From Apostichopus parvimensis (lineage: Eukaryota > Echinodermata > Holothuroidea > Aspidochirotida > Stichopodidae): DNA of 27,091 bases. The first letter of the stretch is position 1. Every line of letters begins with the position of its first letter. Location of the stretch: the NCBI GenBank assembly GCA_000934455.1, contig KN884522.1:1-27091 (forward strand). The letters are read 5' to 3'. Shown here in pieces: positions 9,964-18,560 of this stretch. The position numbers and the translations under genes are program-made. The notes beneath the pieces were generated by a model that worked only from the letters and a program-made list of their open reading frames with translations, was not told the DNA's origin and did no database searches.

Positions 9964-10109
9964 CACGAAGAGTTGGTCCTGTTTCTGATTCAGTTGAGAC
10001 GAGATAAAGCTAACATGGAGGAATGGATGCGACTGATCGACAGCGAGCTCAGCGTGGTCCAGGCTAATCCCGGCTATGCTAACGAGAACCAACCGTTGAT
10101 GAGGTCAAG
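9964..10109 (+). CDS. Exon 8: coiled-coil helix 1
   Basis: It opens in phase 0 with HEELVLFLIQLRRDKANMEE, then WMRLIDSELSVVQANPGY, then ANENQPLMRS, and leaves AG before GTACGA. Leu/Val/Met recur at about 3-4 residue spacing with charged residues between, as in a coiled coil. The order LR-DK, EL and NPGY parallels the family helix, which in vertebrates ends in a similar Pro-Tyr turn (from memory). Confidence 0.85.
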
Positions 10110-10583
10110 GTACGAAACCACCATCCCCTATGACTGCATCTTTTGGTTCTTAAATCGATGATTAAAACATATTTTTGCTTCTCGTTCGATCGGCACTTTT
10201 CTACAAACCTACCAAGTACTAATTCTCACAAGAGATTATAATTTGGTCCAACTAAGACGTCCATTCTAAGAAATTTTCACCAACTGTGAAGGTGATTGAC
10301 TGAGGGCTTAATGAATCTGGCTCAAATGTCGATATCATTCCCCATCCCCTTCCCCCCTCCCCAATTACAAAAAAACGAGTGGAAACAGGGTATTTACTAT
10401 GAAAAAGTGTGATTTTGAATCACAGAGATGGATTTACCAATTTTTCACTCTTTGTTTAAAATAGTTTTGATAAACTCCAAAAAAATCCCAATAATCATTG
10501 TAACTTAAAATGAATCATTATTAAATGTTTTTTTTTTTTTTTAAAATTCCCCTTAAATGTTCCTTTTTGAAACATCTCTCCAG
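10110..10583 (+). other. Intron 8
   Basis: AT-rich intron with a C-rich patch (10340-10362) and a 14-base poly-T at about 10528-10542 ahead of the acceptor CATCTCTCCAG. No other feature is seen. Confidence 0.7.
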
Positions 10584-10782
10584 ACGAAGTGATTCCTTAC
10601 GTCGCTCAAACCCCAACCTAAACGAAGATGACATCTACGAGGCTGAACTGAGGAAGGAACACGAGGAGGTTTCTCGAGAGCTTGAAGTCAGTCTGCCTCT
10701 CATCAACCTGGTGGATAATCTGGTCAGGATGGGGAGCTTGTACGGCGGCCAGAACGAACTCATCGCCCAAGAGTTTTACAAG
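10584..10782 (+). CDS. Exon 9: coiled-coil region 2
   Basis: It enters with one base (AG+A = Arg) and ends in phase 0 at AAG|GTACGG. It reads RSDSLRRSNPNLNEDDIYEA, then ELRKEHEEVSRELEVSLPL, then INLVDNLVRMGSLYGGQNEL and IAQEFYK. The basic Ser-rich start (RRSDSLRRS) looks phosphorylatable. The rest alternates acidic, basic and Leu/Val positions like a helical bundle or coil. The end leads directly into NQIQKDL of exon 10. Confidence 0.85.
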
Positions 10783-11332
10783 GTACGGGGACATCTTTAT
10801 GAATAACTGCTTACTAAATAAACCCCGCGGCACACTGCTGGACTAAACGCGATTCGACTCGACCTTCGTGGCCCAATTTTCAAATAGTCGTGAAGACCTG
10901 TGCTCTAACAATTGACCCCACGCACTGAATGACTGGTGGCAGCATACAACAACTATTTTCTGTAAATGATGGGTCCTTGTTTAGGTCTCATGCAAGGTTA
11001 TGTCACGCTGATTGGTCACATTTGTTGAAACTGTACAAAGTTATCTTGAACAGTGAAAGGGATATTGGATTGCACAGATGTACAAGCACATGACAAGGGT
11101 TGCACAAAGCAATGGCTAGCTTCCAGTAGGGATGTACAGACCCTTGACAAGTGTTGTGTATCTCAAGAAGTAGTTGCATTTATGAATTTTCAGGCCCTTG
11201 ATCGGTGTTGTATTAGACAAGGATTAGTTGCCAATGCGATATACAACTTCATGATGAAGTCTCAGCTAAGGTACTGGTTTAATGTTCCTTTTCCTCCCTC
11301 TCACACACTGTTTCTCCCCGTTTTGTTCTCAG
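10783..11332 (+). other. Intron 9
   Basis: It includes three degenerate 54-bp direct repeats (11077-11238) that stay open in one frame. The acceptor TTTTGTTCTCAG follows a C/T-rich tract. Confidence 0.65.
11077..11238 (+). repeat. Three degenerate 54-bp repeats (18-residue open units)
   Basis: In one frame the three copies read DVQAHDKGCTKQWLASSR, DVQTLDKCCVSQEVVAFM and NFQALDRCCIRQGLVANA. The nucleotide identity is modest, so the repeat is old. The frame runs on out of frame into exon 10, so I do not call it coding. Confidence 0.5.
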
Positions 11333-11473
11333 AATCAAATCCAGAAGGATTTACCGCCAGTCACACCAAAGATGATGGTAGAGTACACTCGAAAACAGGA
11401 AGAGGAGAAACTGGTGAACGGTATTGAGGAGGACTACAGGAAGCTACAGACAGCAGAGGATAGAGAGCTAGAT
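11333..11473 (+). CDS. Exon 10: coiled-coil region 3 (NQIQKDL)
   Basis: 47 codons, phase 0 to 0: NQIQKDLPPVTPKMMVEYTR, then KQEEEKLVNGIEEDYRKL, then QTAEDRELD. The donor is GAT|GTAAGC. The opening NQIQKDL resembles the vertebrate QIQKEL-W segment in the same position after the coiled coil (from memory). The last 24 nt code for TAEDRELD and, with the donor, have been copied four more times downstream. The product is strongly charged and helical. Confidence 0.85.
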
Positions 11474-11590
11474 GTAAGCATGATAATATTGTGAGGGGTG
11501 GTGTGAGGGAGGGGGTAGGGGTGGAGGAGGAGTGGATGGGGAGCGAACGGAAAAGTGGGATGAATTGTAAGAGTATTAGTAATTTTGCAG

Positions 11591-11614
11591 ATAGTAGAGG
11601 ATACAAAGCTAGAT
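11591..11614 (+). other. Candidate 24-nt mini-exon copy 1 (IVEDTKLD)
   Basis: It is bounded by ATTTTGCAG on the left and GTATGC on the right. It is 24 nt long, phase 0 to 0, and would add eight codons IVEDTKLD after TAEDRELD of exon 10. The upstream pyrimidine tract is short, so real use is unproven. Confidence 0.4.
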
Positions 11615-11744
11615 GTATGCATGATAATATTGTGAGGGGTGGTGTGATGAAGGGGTGGTGTGAGGGAGGGGGTAGGGTGGAGGAGGGGATGGGGGAGGGA
11701 AAGGAAAAGTGGGATGATGTGTAAGAGTATTAGTAATTTTGCAG

Positions 11745-11768
11745 ATAGTAAAGGATAGAGAGCTAGAT
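11745..11768 (+). other. Candidate 24-nt mini-exon copy 2 (IVKDRELD)
   Basis: It is bounded by AATTTTGCAG and GTAAGC, 24 nt in phase 0, coding IVKDRELD. The splice signals and frame are both intact. Confidence 0.4.
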
Positions 11769-11903
11769 GTAAGCATGATAATATTGTGAGGGGTGGTGTG
11801 ATGAAGGGGTGGTGTGAGGGAGGGGATAGTGGTGGAGGAGGAGGGTATGGGGGAGGGAACGGAAAAGTGGGATGAATTGTAACAATAATTAGTAATTTTG
11901 CAG

Positions 11904-11927
11904 ATAGTAGAGGATAGAGAGCTAGAT
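11904..11927 (+). other. Candidate 24-nt mini-exon copy 3 (IVEDRELD)
   Basis: It is bounded by AATTTTGCAG and GTAAGC, 24 nt in phase 0, coding IVEDRELD, the closest copy to the genuine TAEDRELD. Confidence 0.4.
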
Positions 11928-12044
11928 GTAAGCATGATAATATTGTGAGGGGTGGTGTGAGGGAGGGCTGGGTGTTGTGAGGGAGGGGGTAGGGATGGAG
12001 AAGGAGGGGATGGGAGAGGGAAGAGAAAAATGGTAATTTTGCAT

Positions 12045-12068
12045 ATAGTAGAGGATAGGGAACTAGTT
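12045..12068 (+). pseudogene. Decayed mini-exon copy 4
   Basis: It aligns with the other copies, but the acceptor reads TTTTGCAT instead of TTTTGCAG and the last codon is GTT instead of GAT. The donor GTAAGC remains. This copy should not splice as an exon. Confidence 0.55.
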
Positions 12069-12515
12069 GTAAGCATGATACCTACTGGTAGATATATTGT
12101 TATTGTATTATCTGGAGGGTGGCATGAAGGGGAGGGGGTGGTTAACAGTGGCAATGCTTTAGTTATGACAAAAGAAGCAGTTTAAGGAAGGATGTAGACA
12201 AATAATGGAAAACAAGATGATACAAGATATTTAAACATGTAAATTGCAGAGATTTACCAGTGGGGATACTGGGGGGTGGCAGGATGGGTGGACTAGGGGG
12301 AGGGATGGACTTACTAGAATTACCAGTAGCAAGGTGTAAAGTTTTGTTGTGAGGATTAGCCACCCATGAAGCTGATGTGTTTACTCTGTAATACATTCAA
12401 ATGACTTAGAATACTAGCTTGTTTTGCCTCCAAGCGTCCATTTTGTATCGAATTTTCTCTTTTTCTGCAAATAGTCAAAGAATGATCACATCTTTTGGTT
12501 TTTTTTTCTCTCTAG

Positions 12516-12596
12516 GAGAAACTCCGAAAGTTACGTGAGTTGGACCAGAAGTTGCAGCAGATTTCTTCAAACGTCTATGTATTGAAGGAAGAGAAG
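12516..12596 (+). CDS. Exon 11: coiled-coil region 4
   Basis: 27 codons, phase 0 to 0: EKLRKLRELDQKLQQIS then SNVYVLKEEK. The acceptor is a long T/C tract ending CTCTAG. The donor demanded by phase is AAG|GTGGGG, a weak variant. Leu positions repeat in heptads (EKLRKLRELDQKL). Exons 10 and 11 are joined across the repeat-filled intron 10, so each optional 24-nt copy would lengthen this coil by eight residues. Confidence 0.82.
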
Positions 12597-12898
12597 GTGG
12601 GGTAAACCCTAACTAAAATATTATATAAGTACAAAGATTGTGTTACTTTCATCTGCGAAAGCCTAATTTGTGCAGAATATTTAATAAAATTGCTACTGTG
12701 TTCTCATATGAGTACTGACTATAAGATAAAACTCTTGATTCATGGTTCTAACATTTACCCCCCCCCCCCCCGGACCTCACAGGTTAGGTGACACAGCCTT
12801 CCGTGTTATCAAGGCTTATATCTGCATCTCTTATAGTAAAGTGCTTCTCGAGGAAACATTTTGCTCATCTGTCGTTTTTCCCTGTTTCATCTCCTCAG
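12597..12898 (+). other. Intron 11
   Basis: It carries a C-run of about 14 bases (12759-12772) and a good acceptor tract (TTTTTCCCTGTTTCATCTCCTCAG). Otherwise unremarkable. Confidence 0.7.
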
Positions 12899-13048
12899 GA
12901 TGAAATTGAAAACTCGATGGAGAAAGTTCGAAGAGAGTACGAGAGTGAATGGGAGAACAAAGAGGCCCAGAAGGAGCTGGAAGAGCAACAGATCCGACTA
13001 GACAGACAACTCATACGGGTCAGGTCACATCTCGCACAGGGAACCAAA
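12899..13048 (+). CDS. Exon 12: coiled-coil region 5
   Basis: 50 codons, phase 0 to 0: DEIENSMEKVRREYESEWEN, then KEAQKELEEQQIRLDRQL, then IRVRSHLAQGTK. It has a classical charged coiled-coil composition with Leu/Ile/Val at a and d positions. The donor AAA|GTAAGA is followed by two further near-identical copies of the exon end, donor and intron start (period 129 bp), which provide alternative in-phase donors at 13178 and 13307. Confidence 0.85.
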
Positions 13049-13385
13049 GTAAGACTTCCCTCTCCTCAGTATTTTATCATTTATGTCCCTTTTGGCCTTC
13101 CATGGTTATTCCCTGTACTTCATGGAGTAGACAGACAACTCATACGGGTCAGGTCGCATCTCGCACAGGGAACCAAAGTAAGACTTCCCTCTCCTCAGTA
13201 TTTTATCATTTATGTCCCTATTGGCCTTCCATGGTTATTCCCTGTACTTCATGGAGTAGACAGACAACTCATACGGGTCAGGTCGCATCTCGCACAGGGA
13301 ACCAAAGTAAGAATTCCTCCTCCTCAGTATTTTATCATTTATGTCCCTATTGGCCTTCCATGGTTATTCCCTGTACTTCATGGAG
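12999..13385 (+). repeat. 129-bp triplication across exon 12's splice donor (3.0 copies)
   Basis: Copies start at 12999, 13128 and 13257. Each begins TAGACAGACAACTCATACG, contains the exon end GCACAGGGAACCAAA, the donor GTAAGA and 80 intron bases. Copies differ at only a handful of sites (CACATC/CGCATC, CCTTTTGG/CCTATTGG, CTTCCC/ATTCCT), so the event is recent. 129 is 43 codons, and the exon frame is free of stops across all three. Confidence 0.95.
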
Positions 13386-13491
13386 TTGGACCATCCTCAT
13401 TAAATCCATGGAACTATTTTTTGGTGTCCATCGTGAGCAAATATAATCATATTGTTATCATATCCCAATTTTTTCGCTGGTTTCCCCACAG
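13049..13491 (+). other. Intron 12 (largely the triplication)
   Basis: It begins with the first repeat's donor and continues through two extra copies to 13385, then ends in a normal acceptor (TTTTCGCTGGTTTCCCCACAG). Reading straight through into exon 13 changes frame and stops at 13507, so only splicing keeps the product intact. Confidence 0.8.
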
Positions 13492-13587
13492 GATCTGGAA
13501 GACATAACAACAGAGAACGCCAAACTCGAACACGAGATTGCACTTCTCAGGATGCAGAGAGAGAAGAAAGAACCGACGGAGAATGGG
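13492..13587 (+). CDS. Exon 13: coiled-coil region 6
   Basis: 32 codons, phase 0 to 0: DLEDITTENAKLEHEIALL, then RMQREKKEPTENG. The acceptor is TTTCCCCACAG and the donor GGG|GTAAAC. The spacing of L, I, L, I and L through DLEDITTENAKLEHEIALL is coiled-coil-like. The polar EPTENG at the end may mark a break in the helix. Confidence 0.83.
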
Positions 13588-14265
13588 GTAAACTAGATTC
13601 GTCGATTCCATCGTTTAAAATAGATGATTGATATACTGACTCATTGGCAAAGATACTGCGAGCTCTACGTACAACAAACAAAGGGGTCATTGTTCACTTT
13701 GTCTCCACTCATTGTTATGTCAAATAGTTGTATAGGTTTAAATCATAGTGCCGTGAATGCTGCGACTTGAAATATATCCTCGTAATTATGATCGGAGATG
13801 TTGGGAATGGAAGACAGTTCTGCACCACATTGGGAATGCAGGGTTGGTGTAGGTGACTCCAGGTTCAATTTTTGTCTGCTTTGAGAATTTGTTTCTGTTA
13901 TTTAATTGTTTTCAAACAACTTTATATATGACAGTTTAACTTTACTTCCCTAAATTTGCATAATAAAAAAAAAAAAGAAAAAAGAAAAAAAGAAAAAAGA
14001 AAAAAGAAAAAAAAGAACACAAAATGGCCTTGGGGAGGGGGTGGGGGCTGGAAAGGGGTTTCACTTTCTTCTCATTGTATGGACAGAGGGATAAAGTAGC
14101 AGAAGTAGGAGCAGAAACTCCAGATTAAAACGTCCGATTCAGAAATTATATTTAAGCGGTGTGCCTCCACTGTTCTTAATTGTAAAGTAAAAAGTAAATG
14201 ATCCACAAAATGTCCTTGACTCTCATCTGACTAATCTCACGAAATTCGAAAATGTTTCTCCTCAG
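13588..14265 (+). other. Intron 13
   Basis: It contains an A-rich simple tract with scattered G (about 13966-14016), followed at once by a short G-run patch, and a short pyrimidine acceptor tract ending GTTTCTCCTCAG. A tRNA-like GGTTCAATTTTT near 13863 was considered and not called. Confidence 0.65.
13966..14016. repeat. A-rich simple repeat
   Basis: Runs of A broken by single G every 5-8 bases, about 50 bp. It is low complexity and might be an old poly-A tail of a retroelement, but no body is recognisable beside it. Confidence 0.75.
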
Positions 14266-14404
14266 TATTATCCCGGAGACAGGGAGTTAATGGAGATACG
14301 AGATGAGGTCTCCAACGTCCAATCTAAGATGACCACGCTTGACCGTAAGAGGGCCGAGTTGATGCAACAGATGGCAGGCTTCAGGAAGGAAACAGATAAT
14401 AATG
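14266..14404 (+). CDS. Exon 14: coiled-coil region 7 (end of coil)
   Basis: It opens in phase 0, YYPGDRELMEIRDEVSNVQ, then SKMTTLDRKRAELMQQMAG, then FRKETDNN, and leaves one base at G|GTACTG. Its heptad-like Leu/Met/Val spacing is the last clear coil. The short FRKETDNN tail then leads to the disordered exon 15. Confidence 0.84.
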
Positions 14405-15224
14405 GTACTGTCATATTTCTTTAAAAAAAAAAACAATTTACTTTAGTTAAGAAGTCATTTTTTTCTTCAATTTTCTTCCAAAATGAAATGTAAATGCAAT
14501 CATCATGATTGATTGGTCTGTGGACAGCCAAAAGATAAAAAGGTCTTCTTCCATTTGGACATAGCATTTTAAATATACCTTCGCAATCTGAGACTGGAGA
14601 CTTATGCAAGTCTAAATATGATGTCATTAGGCCACATGGTCTTAAATGATTAATGGATTTTCTTTATTTAAAAGTGATGCTTATTTTGTTTTGTAATAGA
14701 GATAGGTTATACAAATGTCGAAATATTTTAATATTGAAATTGACAGCTTGACCAAAAACTGGCATTGGTTTCCTAGGCTTTATTTTTTTAAGTTATACCC
14801 ATCAATATGCTCTCTTTTAAGTGAGACAACTTTGACCTAGACTTCTATATAAGCAAAGTGCTTTTGTATGATTCAGTGCATCTGATTCAAAAGCTGTTTG
14901 TACAAAGTATTAAGTTTGTCAAATCGAACCACCGTTGTCACACGTCTGTTTGTTTGGAAAGTTTCAAGTTTATTAAAAATCCAGTATAAATACATGAAAG
15001 TACATATTTATAAATAGGATATATTAAAAAACAGTTCAAAAGATATTAAAGAGGTTATGAAATGGAAAGTACATATTTATAAATAGTTAATAAATGAAGC
15101 AGATAAAGACCTCTTATAGGTGACTCTACAGTATGTCTAAAGTATGAAATCAGTTGAGTTCCTGTTGTGCTTGTTGGTCAGTTCGAACAGTCGACCTAAG
15201 TTTGTCATTTCTTCGCCTTTTCAG
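14405..15224 (+). other. Intron 14
   Basis: AT-rich. The words AAGTACATATTTATAAATAG occur twice (14998-15017 and 15067-15086), a 69-bp-spaced partial duplication. The acceptor tract CTTCGCCTTTTCAG is good. No exon is seen. Confidence 0.7.
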
Positions 15225-16129
15225 AATTTATCATTACCGATACGCCAGCGCAGCCTCTGCCGCCCGTGGTGTTTGACTTCCAATCAACTGATTTAGATAC
15301 AGACGAAACTTGGGATGTTTCCAGAGACCTCTCGTCTCATAACGAGAGAAAGAACCCCCAGTCTAGACTAGACCGACCTCAAGATCTTCTAGTCCACCAG
15401 CAGAGGTACAGCCTGCCCCCTCAAATGTCCTCAGAGTCGCACCCTCAAGGGCCTTACGGTCAGGGAGGAGAACCCCTCGTGGATCGCTCTCAACAGCAGG
15501 ACCAGTACGCACCCTCTAGGCACTCGCTACCGCCAGCCGTCTCAACCGGCCAGTACAGCACCCCTGAGAGCAGGCCGCAGGAGTTCCACCGCGGTACACC
15601 GACTGACCCGAGGAGGACCCCATCAGATCCTAGACGGACCCCGAACGATCCGAGACGTACCCCGAACGATCCGAGACGGACCTCGAACGATCCTAGGGCT
15701 ACACCGGATCAGTATGCCCGACCGACAAGTCAAGGTCACAGAACTCCAAATCATTATGAAAGGCAACACGCCCCCGGTCACATGGTTCAGTCACCCGACC
15801 GTTACTCAAATTCAGGGGGAGAGCCAGTCATTCGCCCTGTTCAGACCCAAATAGCCTACTCACAGCCCCCCAGCCATGGAGGAGGGAGGCCTTATGAGGA
15901 CCAGAGACAACCGCAGAGTGGTGACTGGTACCCCCAGGGAGAGCTTAGGTCCCCCCAAGGGGGCAGAAGGTCTTCCAGTGGTTCCTCGTACAAAGTGACA
16001 GATTTGGATACGAGAGAAACCTGGGATATCTCCCAGGTCGACATCAGGTCACCGGTGGACGACAGACCCCTCCTCTCCCCCGGGGAGGTCTTACCCAGAA
16101 GAGATCCCAGCCTTTTGTATGAAGGAGGG
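15225..16129 (+). CDS. Exon 15: large low-complexity exon with DPRRTPN repeats and twin TDLDT-ETWD motifs
   Basis: It enters with two bases (G+AA = Glu) and gives FIITDTPAQPLPPVVFDFQ, then over 280 residues of Pro/Gln/Arg/Ser-rich sequence; it ends in phase 0 at GGG|GTAAGT. Five 7-residue units (consensus NDPRRTP) lie at 15602-15706. TDLDTDETWDVS at 15287-15322 and TDLDTRETWDIS at 15998-16033 are near-identical motifs about 237 codons apart, suggesting a docking peptide used twice. The segment GRRSSSGSSYK looks phosphorylatable. At 905 bp it is by far the longest exon here. It is disordered and not recognised as a named domain. Confidence 0.88.
15602..15706 (+). repeat. Five 21-bp coding repeats (NDPRRTP)
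   Basis: Units read TDPRRTP, SDPRRTP, NDPRRTP, NDPRRTS and NDPRATP. The period is 21 bp, so copy-number change keeps the frame. Codon choice varies between units, so it is not a very recent expansion. Confidence 0.92.
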
Positions 16130-16658
16130 GTAAGTACTTCCAGTGGTTCGGTAGGAGAGTCGCGATTGTGTGAAAGAGTCTATTTTCACTTAATGACGTG
16201 CGTATGAATATGTAGTCTTGTAAGTTGCTGAATGTTCCAATGTGTTAAGGAATCGCCTGGTTGAAACTGGCCTCAGTTAGGAATTAAAACTGGAAATGGG
16301 TGTGAAACAAGCAAAAGAAAACTACCGAGTAGATAGAGAGTAATAGCTGGATGGATACATCAATTTATTAGAAAAGATAGGGATGGTGTAGGATAGAACT
16401 TACCATTGACCTCATACTATCTCTGAAAAACTAGTGTTTTGTGTGCCATTAAAACGTCCTTGCACTCTCTGTTACCCGTTATCTAGTTGTATTATTTTGT
16501 TAATGTAACTCAATTTATGCCATCAACTGCCTTCCGTTATCAACCTGCCCAAAGGCACCAAATGTGTTTTTTTGTTGTTGTTAATTTATCACCTGTTTTT
16601 GTCCGTCACAGATAATTTTAACGCCATCCTAACATTTCCGTTCGCCTCTCTCTTGTAG
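16130..16658 (+). other. Intron 15
   Basis: Donor GTAAGT, then unremarkable sequence. The acceptor region TTCGCCTCTCTCTTGTAG is strong. The open frame from exon 15 runs on to a TGA at 16205-16207 if unspliced, which would give a short alternative C-terminus. Confidence 0.65.
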
Positions 16659-16799
16659 CCGCCGTCCTTCTCCGAGACGCCCTCCGATTCCGAAGTGGCC
16701 GAGCTGACGAGGAGATCCGAGACTTTCCCGCGGTCAGGTCCGACTCATCAACAGCCCCCTCCCCCGGTGAGAGGCAATGACAGCTACCGGAGAGTGAAA
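16659..16799 (+). CDS. Exon 16: Pro/Ser-rich linker, possible alternative donor
   Basis: 47 codons, phase 0 to 0: PPSFSETPSDSEVAELTR, then RSETFPRSGPTHQQPPPPV, then RGNDSYRRVK. The donor is AAA|GTAAGA. A second donor CCG|GTGAGA at 16767 would shorten the exon by exactly 33 nt in frame, dropping VRGNDSYRRVK. QQPPPPV could bind SH3- or EVH1-type domains, which is an inference. It is the last exon before a 7.2-kb intron. Confidence 0.75.
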
Positions 16800-17305
16800 G
16801 TAAGAGAACAAGATCTTCAGTTCTGAGACATTCTTCAGTTTGCCGCCTGATCAATATTTTTTTTGCTTTTTCGTTTGGTTTTTTCATTTCAGTTTTTAAA
16901 ATGAGAAGTCCAATTAGCGAATTCTTCTGTCCTTAAATATCAAAACCGATTTACAAAATGTTTTGTTTTGTGTCGGTACCGTATCTCTGCTCGTTCGGTA
17001 CGAACTGTTATTTCAATATCTGCTGTAAGAACCGTCACCATGTAGAGTAAAATATTTTGCAAGTTCTTGCTATAAAGATGATTGGTGAATATTATTCTGT
17101 ACTACCCCTCAAATCCATCTATTATCCATAATCCTCTCCCCAAACACCGGTAAATTTGTCACTGTCAGTAATCAAAAATCCACAGTTACTCGGTAATACA
17201 AGAGTTATTTGCCAGTCTTGTGCAGTGCTTGTATCACATATTTCTAAGTGTGTTCCAAGTTAGTTCACCTACTGTGTAGCCATACCCCTGTAAAACCCAA
17301 CCAGT

Positions 17306-17342
17306 CCCATCCCATCCCATCCCATCCCATACCATCCCATAC
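17306..17342. repeat. CCATC pentamer microsatellite
   Basis: CCCAT repeats about six times with one ACCAT interruption. Simple repeat inside intron 16. Confidence 0.8.
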
Positions 17343-17834
17343 ACCAATCTACCTATAATCTTTCCCAAATTATGTCAAAATTCGGGCCGTTGGTGATGGA
17401 ACGTGCGACGTCATAGAATTGGACTTTTCATTCACGACATTAACCTCTCTGCTGCAGTAGTAGTTTTTGACTGGATTTGTTGTATTTTGGAATCCATTCT
17501 ACTTTTTGTGTTTAATATTTCATGTTAATATCTCTCATATTTTTTGACTATTTTCATATCCTTTGATTGCTGTTACTAATCTTTTTGTTGTTGATTTTCC
17601 TCTTTTTATATACATTGCACATTTTTAGAGTCAATCCATTGTTTCTTTACTACCCGTCATGACCTTGTTACATTTCTGTGAAAAGAAAATACAATAGTTA
17701 TAAAACAGATGCAGCATTTACAGGATGATAAACTTTGACTAGGTGAGGCGAGACAACTTGAGAAATGCTTTGACACTGTGGACTTACTCCAATTACCCCA
17801 CAATGCCCAATAGGAGTGTTTGTGAAACACAGAG

Positions 17835-18249
17835 TCCGAGGGTAGGGATAATGAGCCCCAGGGGTAGGGATCATGCGACCCAGGGGTAGGGATCATGAGA
17901 CCCCTGGGTAGGGATCATGAGACCCAGGGGTAGGGATCATGAGACCCAGGGGGTAGGGATCATGAGACCCAGGGGTAGGGATCATGAGACCCAGGGGTAG
18001 GGATCATGAGACCCAGGGGTAGGGATCATGAGACCCAGGGGTAGGGATCATGAGACCAGGGGTAGGGATCATGAGACCCAGGGGGAGGGATCGTAAGACC
18101 CAGGGGCAGGGATCGTGAGACCCAGGGTTAGGTATCGTGATACCCAGGGGTAGGGATCATGAGATCCAGGGGTAGGGATCATGAGATCCAGGGGTAGGGA
18201 TCATGAGACCCAGGGGTAGGGATCATGAGACCCAGGGGTAGGGATCATT
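17835..18249. repeat. 22-bp minisatellite GACCCAGGGGTAGGGATCATGA, about 19 copies
   Basis: A 22-bp unit containing CAGGGGTAGGG and GATCATGA repeats about 19 times, with the core copies near-identical and the edge copies diverged. It is G-rich on the plus strand. 22 is not a multiple of 3, and it is not coding. Confidence 0.95.
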
Positions 18250-18525
18250 AGCAGTTTGTCTCAATAATAGTAAGTAGTTTGTATTTATAGTAAAAGTTTT
18301 GATGACAAACCCTTTGGCCCCTCCAAACCACAGATTTGTCATCATTCTCCTTTGAAATGGATTCTCTGCATCAAATTAAAGCTCTCTACTTACACCAATT
18401 CGCACTCTGCCCTACATGAACCTTATGTAGAATGCTTCAAATGCTTCTGTGAGGTCATAAGGTCACAATACCTTTATCGGTCGTAATGCAATTGGCACAA
18501 CGTTTTCAAATATTATATTTAGTGC

Positions 18526-18526
18526 G

Positions 18527-18558
<32 letters not shown>

Positions 18559-18560
18559 GC
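18526..18560. repeat. CA/TA dinucleotide repeat
   Basis: A short (CA)n run passes directly into (TA)n. Simple intronic microsatellite. Confidence 0.85.

Larger units (their letters stand above)
11444..12100 (+). repeat. Tandem duplication of exon 10 splice-donor junction, five copies
   Basis: Donor positions are 11474 (real), 11615, 11769, 11928 and 12069, spaced 141, 154, 159 and 141 bases. Each unit contains the end of exon 10 (AGAGGATAGAGAGCTAGAT or a close variant), a GTAAGC or GTATGC donor, GATAATATTGTGAGGGGTGG, a long G-run tract and TTAGTAATTTTGCAG. The units differ mostly in the G-rich part. Confidence 0.9.
11474..12515 (+). other. Intron 10 with tandem copies of exon 10's end
   Basis: The first 600 bases are four imperfect copies of a 141-159 bp unit made of the exon end, the donor and a G-rich tail (GAGGGGTGGTGTGAGGGAGG). 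The remainder (12100-12515) is ordinary intron ending in a long T-rich acceptor tract (TTTTTTTTTCTCTCTAG). Confidence 0.85.

Noticed and set aside
11361..12396. Pro/Ser/His-rich minus-strand open frames
   Set aside because: They are the complement of G-rich repeat tails; composition is low complexity and the plus-strand splicing model explains the region.
12788..13507. One long frame of 239 codons as a separate gene
   Set aside because: Its middle is exon 12 plus the intronic triplication, and its ends are intron sequence; exon 13 is read in a different frame there.
13840..13885. tRNA-like B box GGTTCAATTTTT
   Set aside because: No A box at the right spacing and no cloverleaf.
17657..17896. 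Minus-strand frame with IPTPGSHDPYPWG
   Set aside because: It is the start of the 22-bp minisatellite read backwards.
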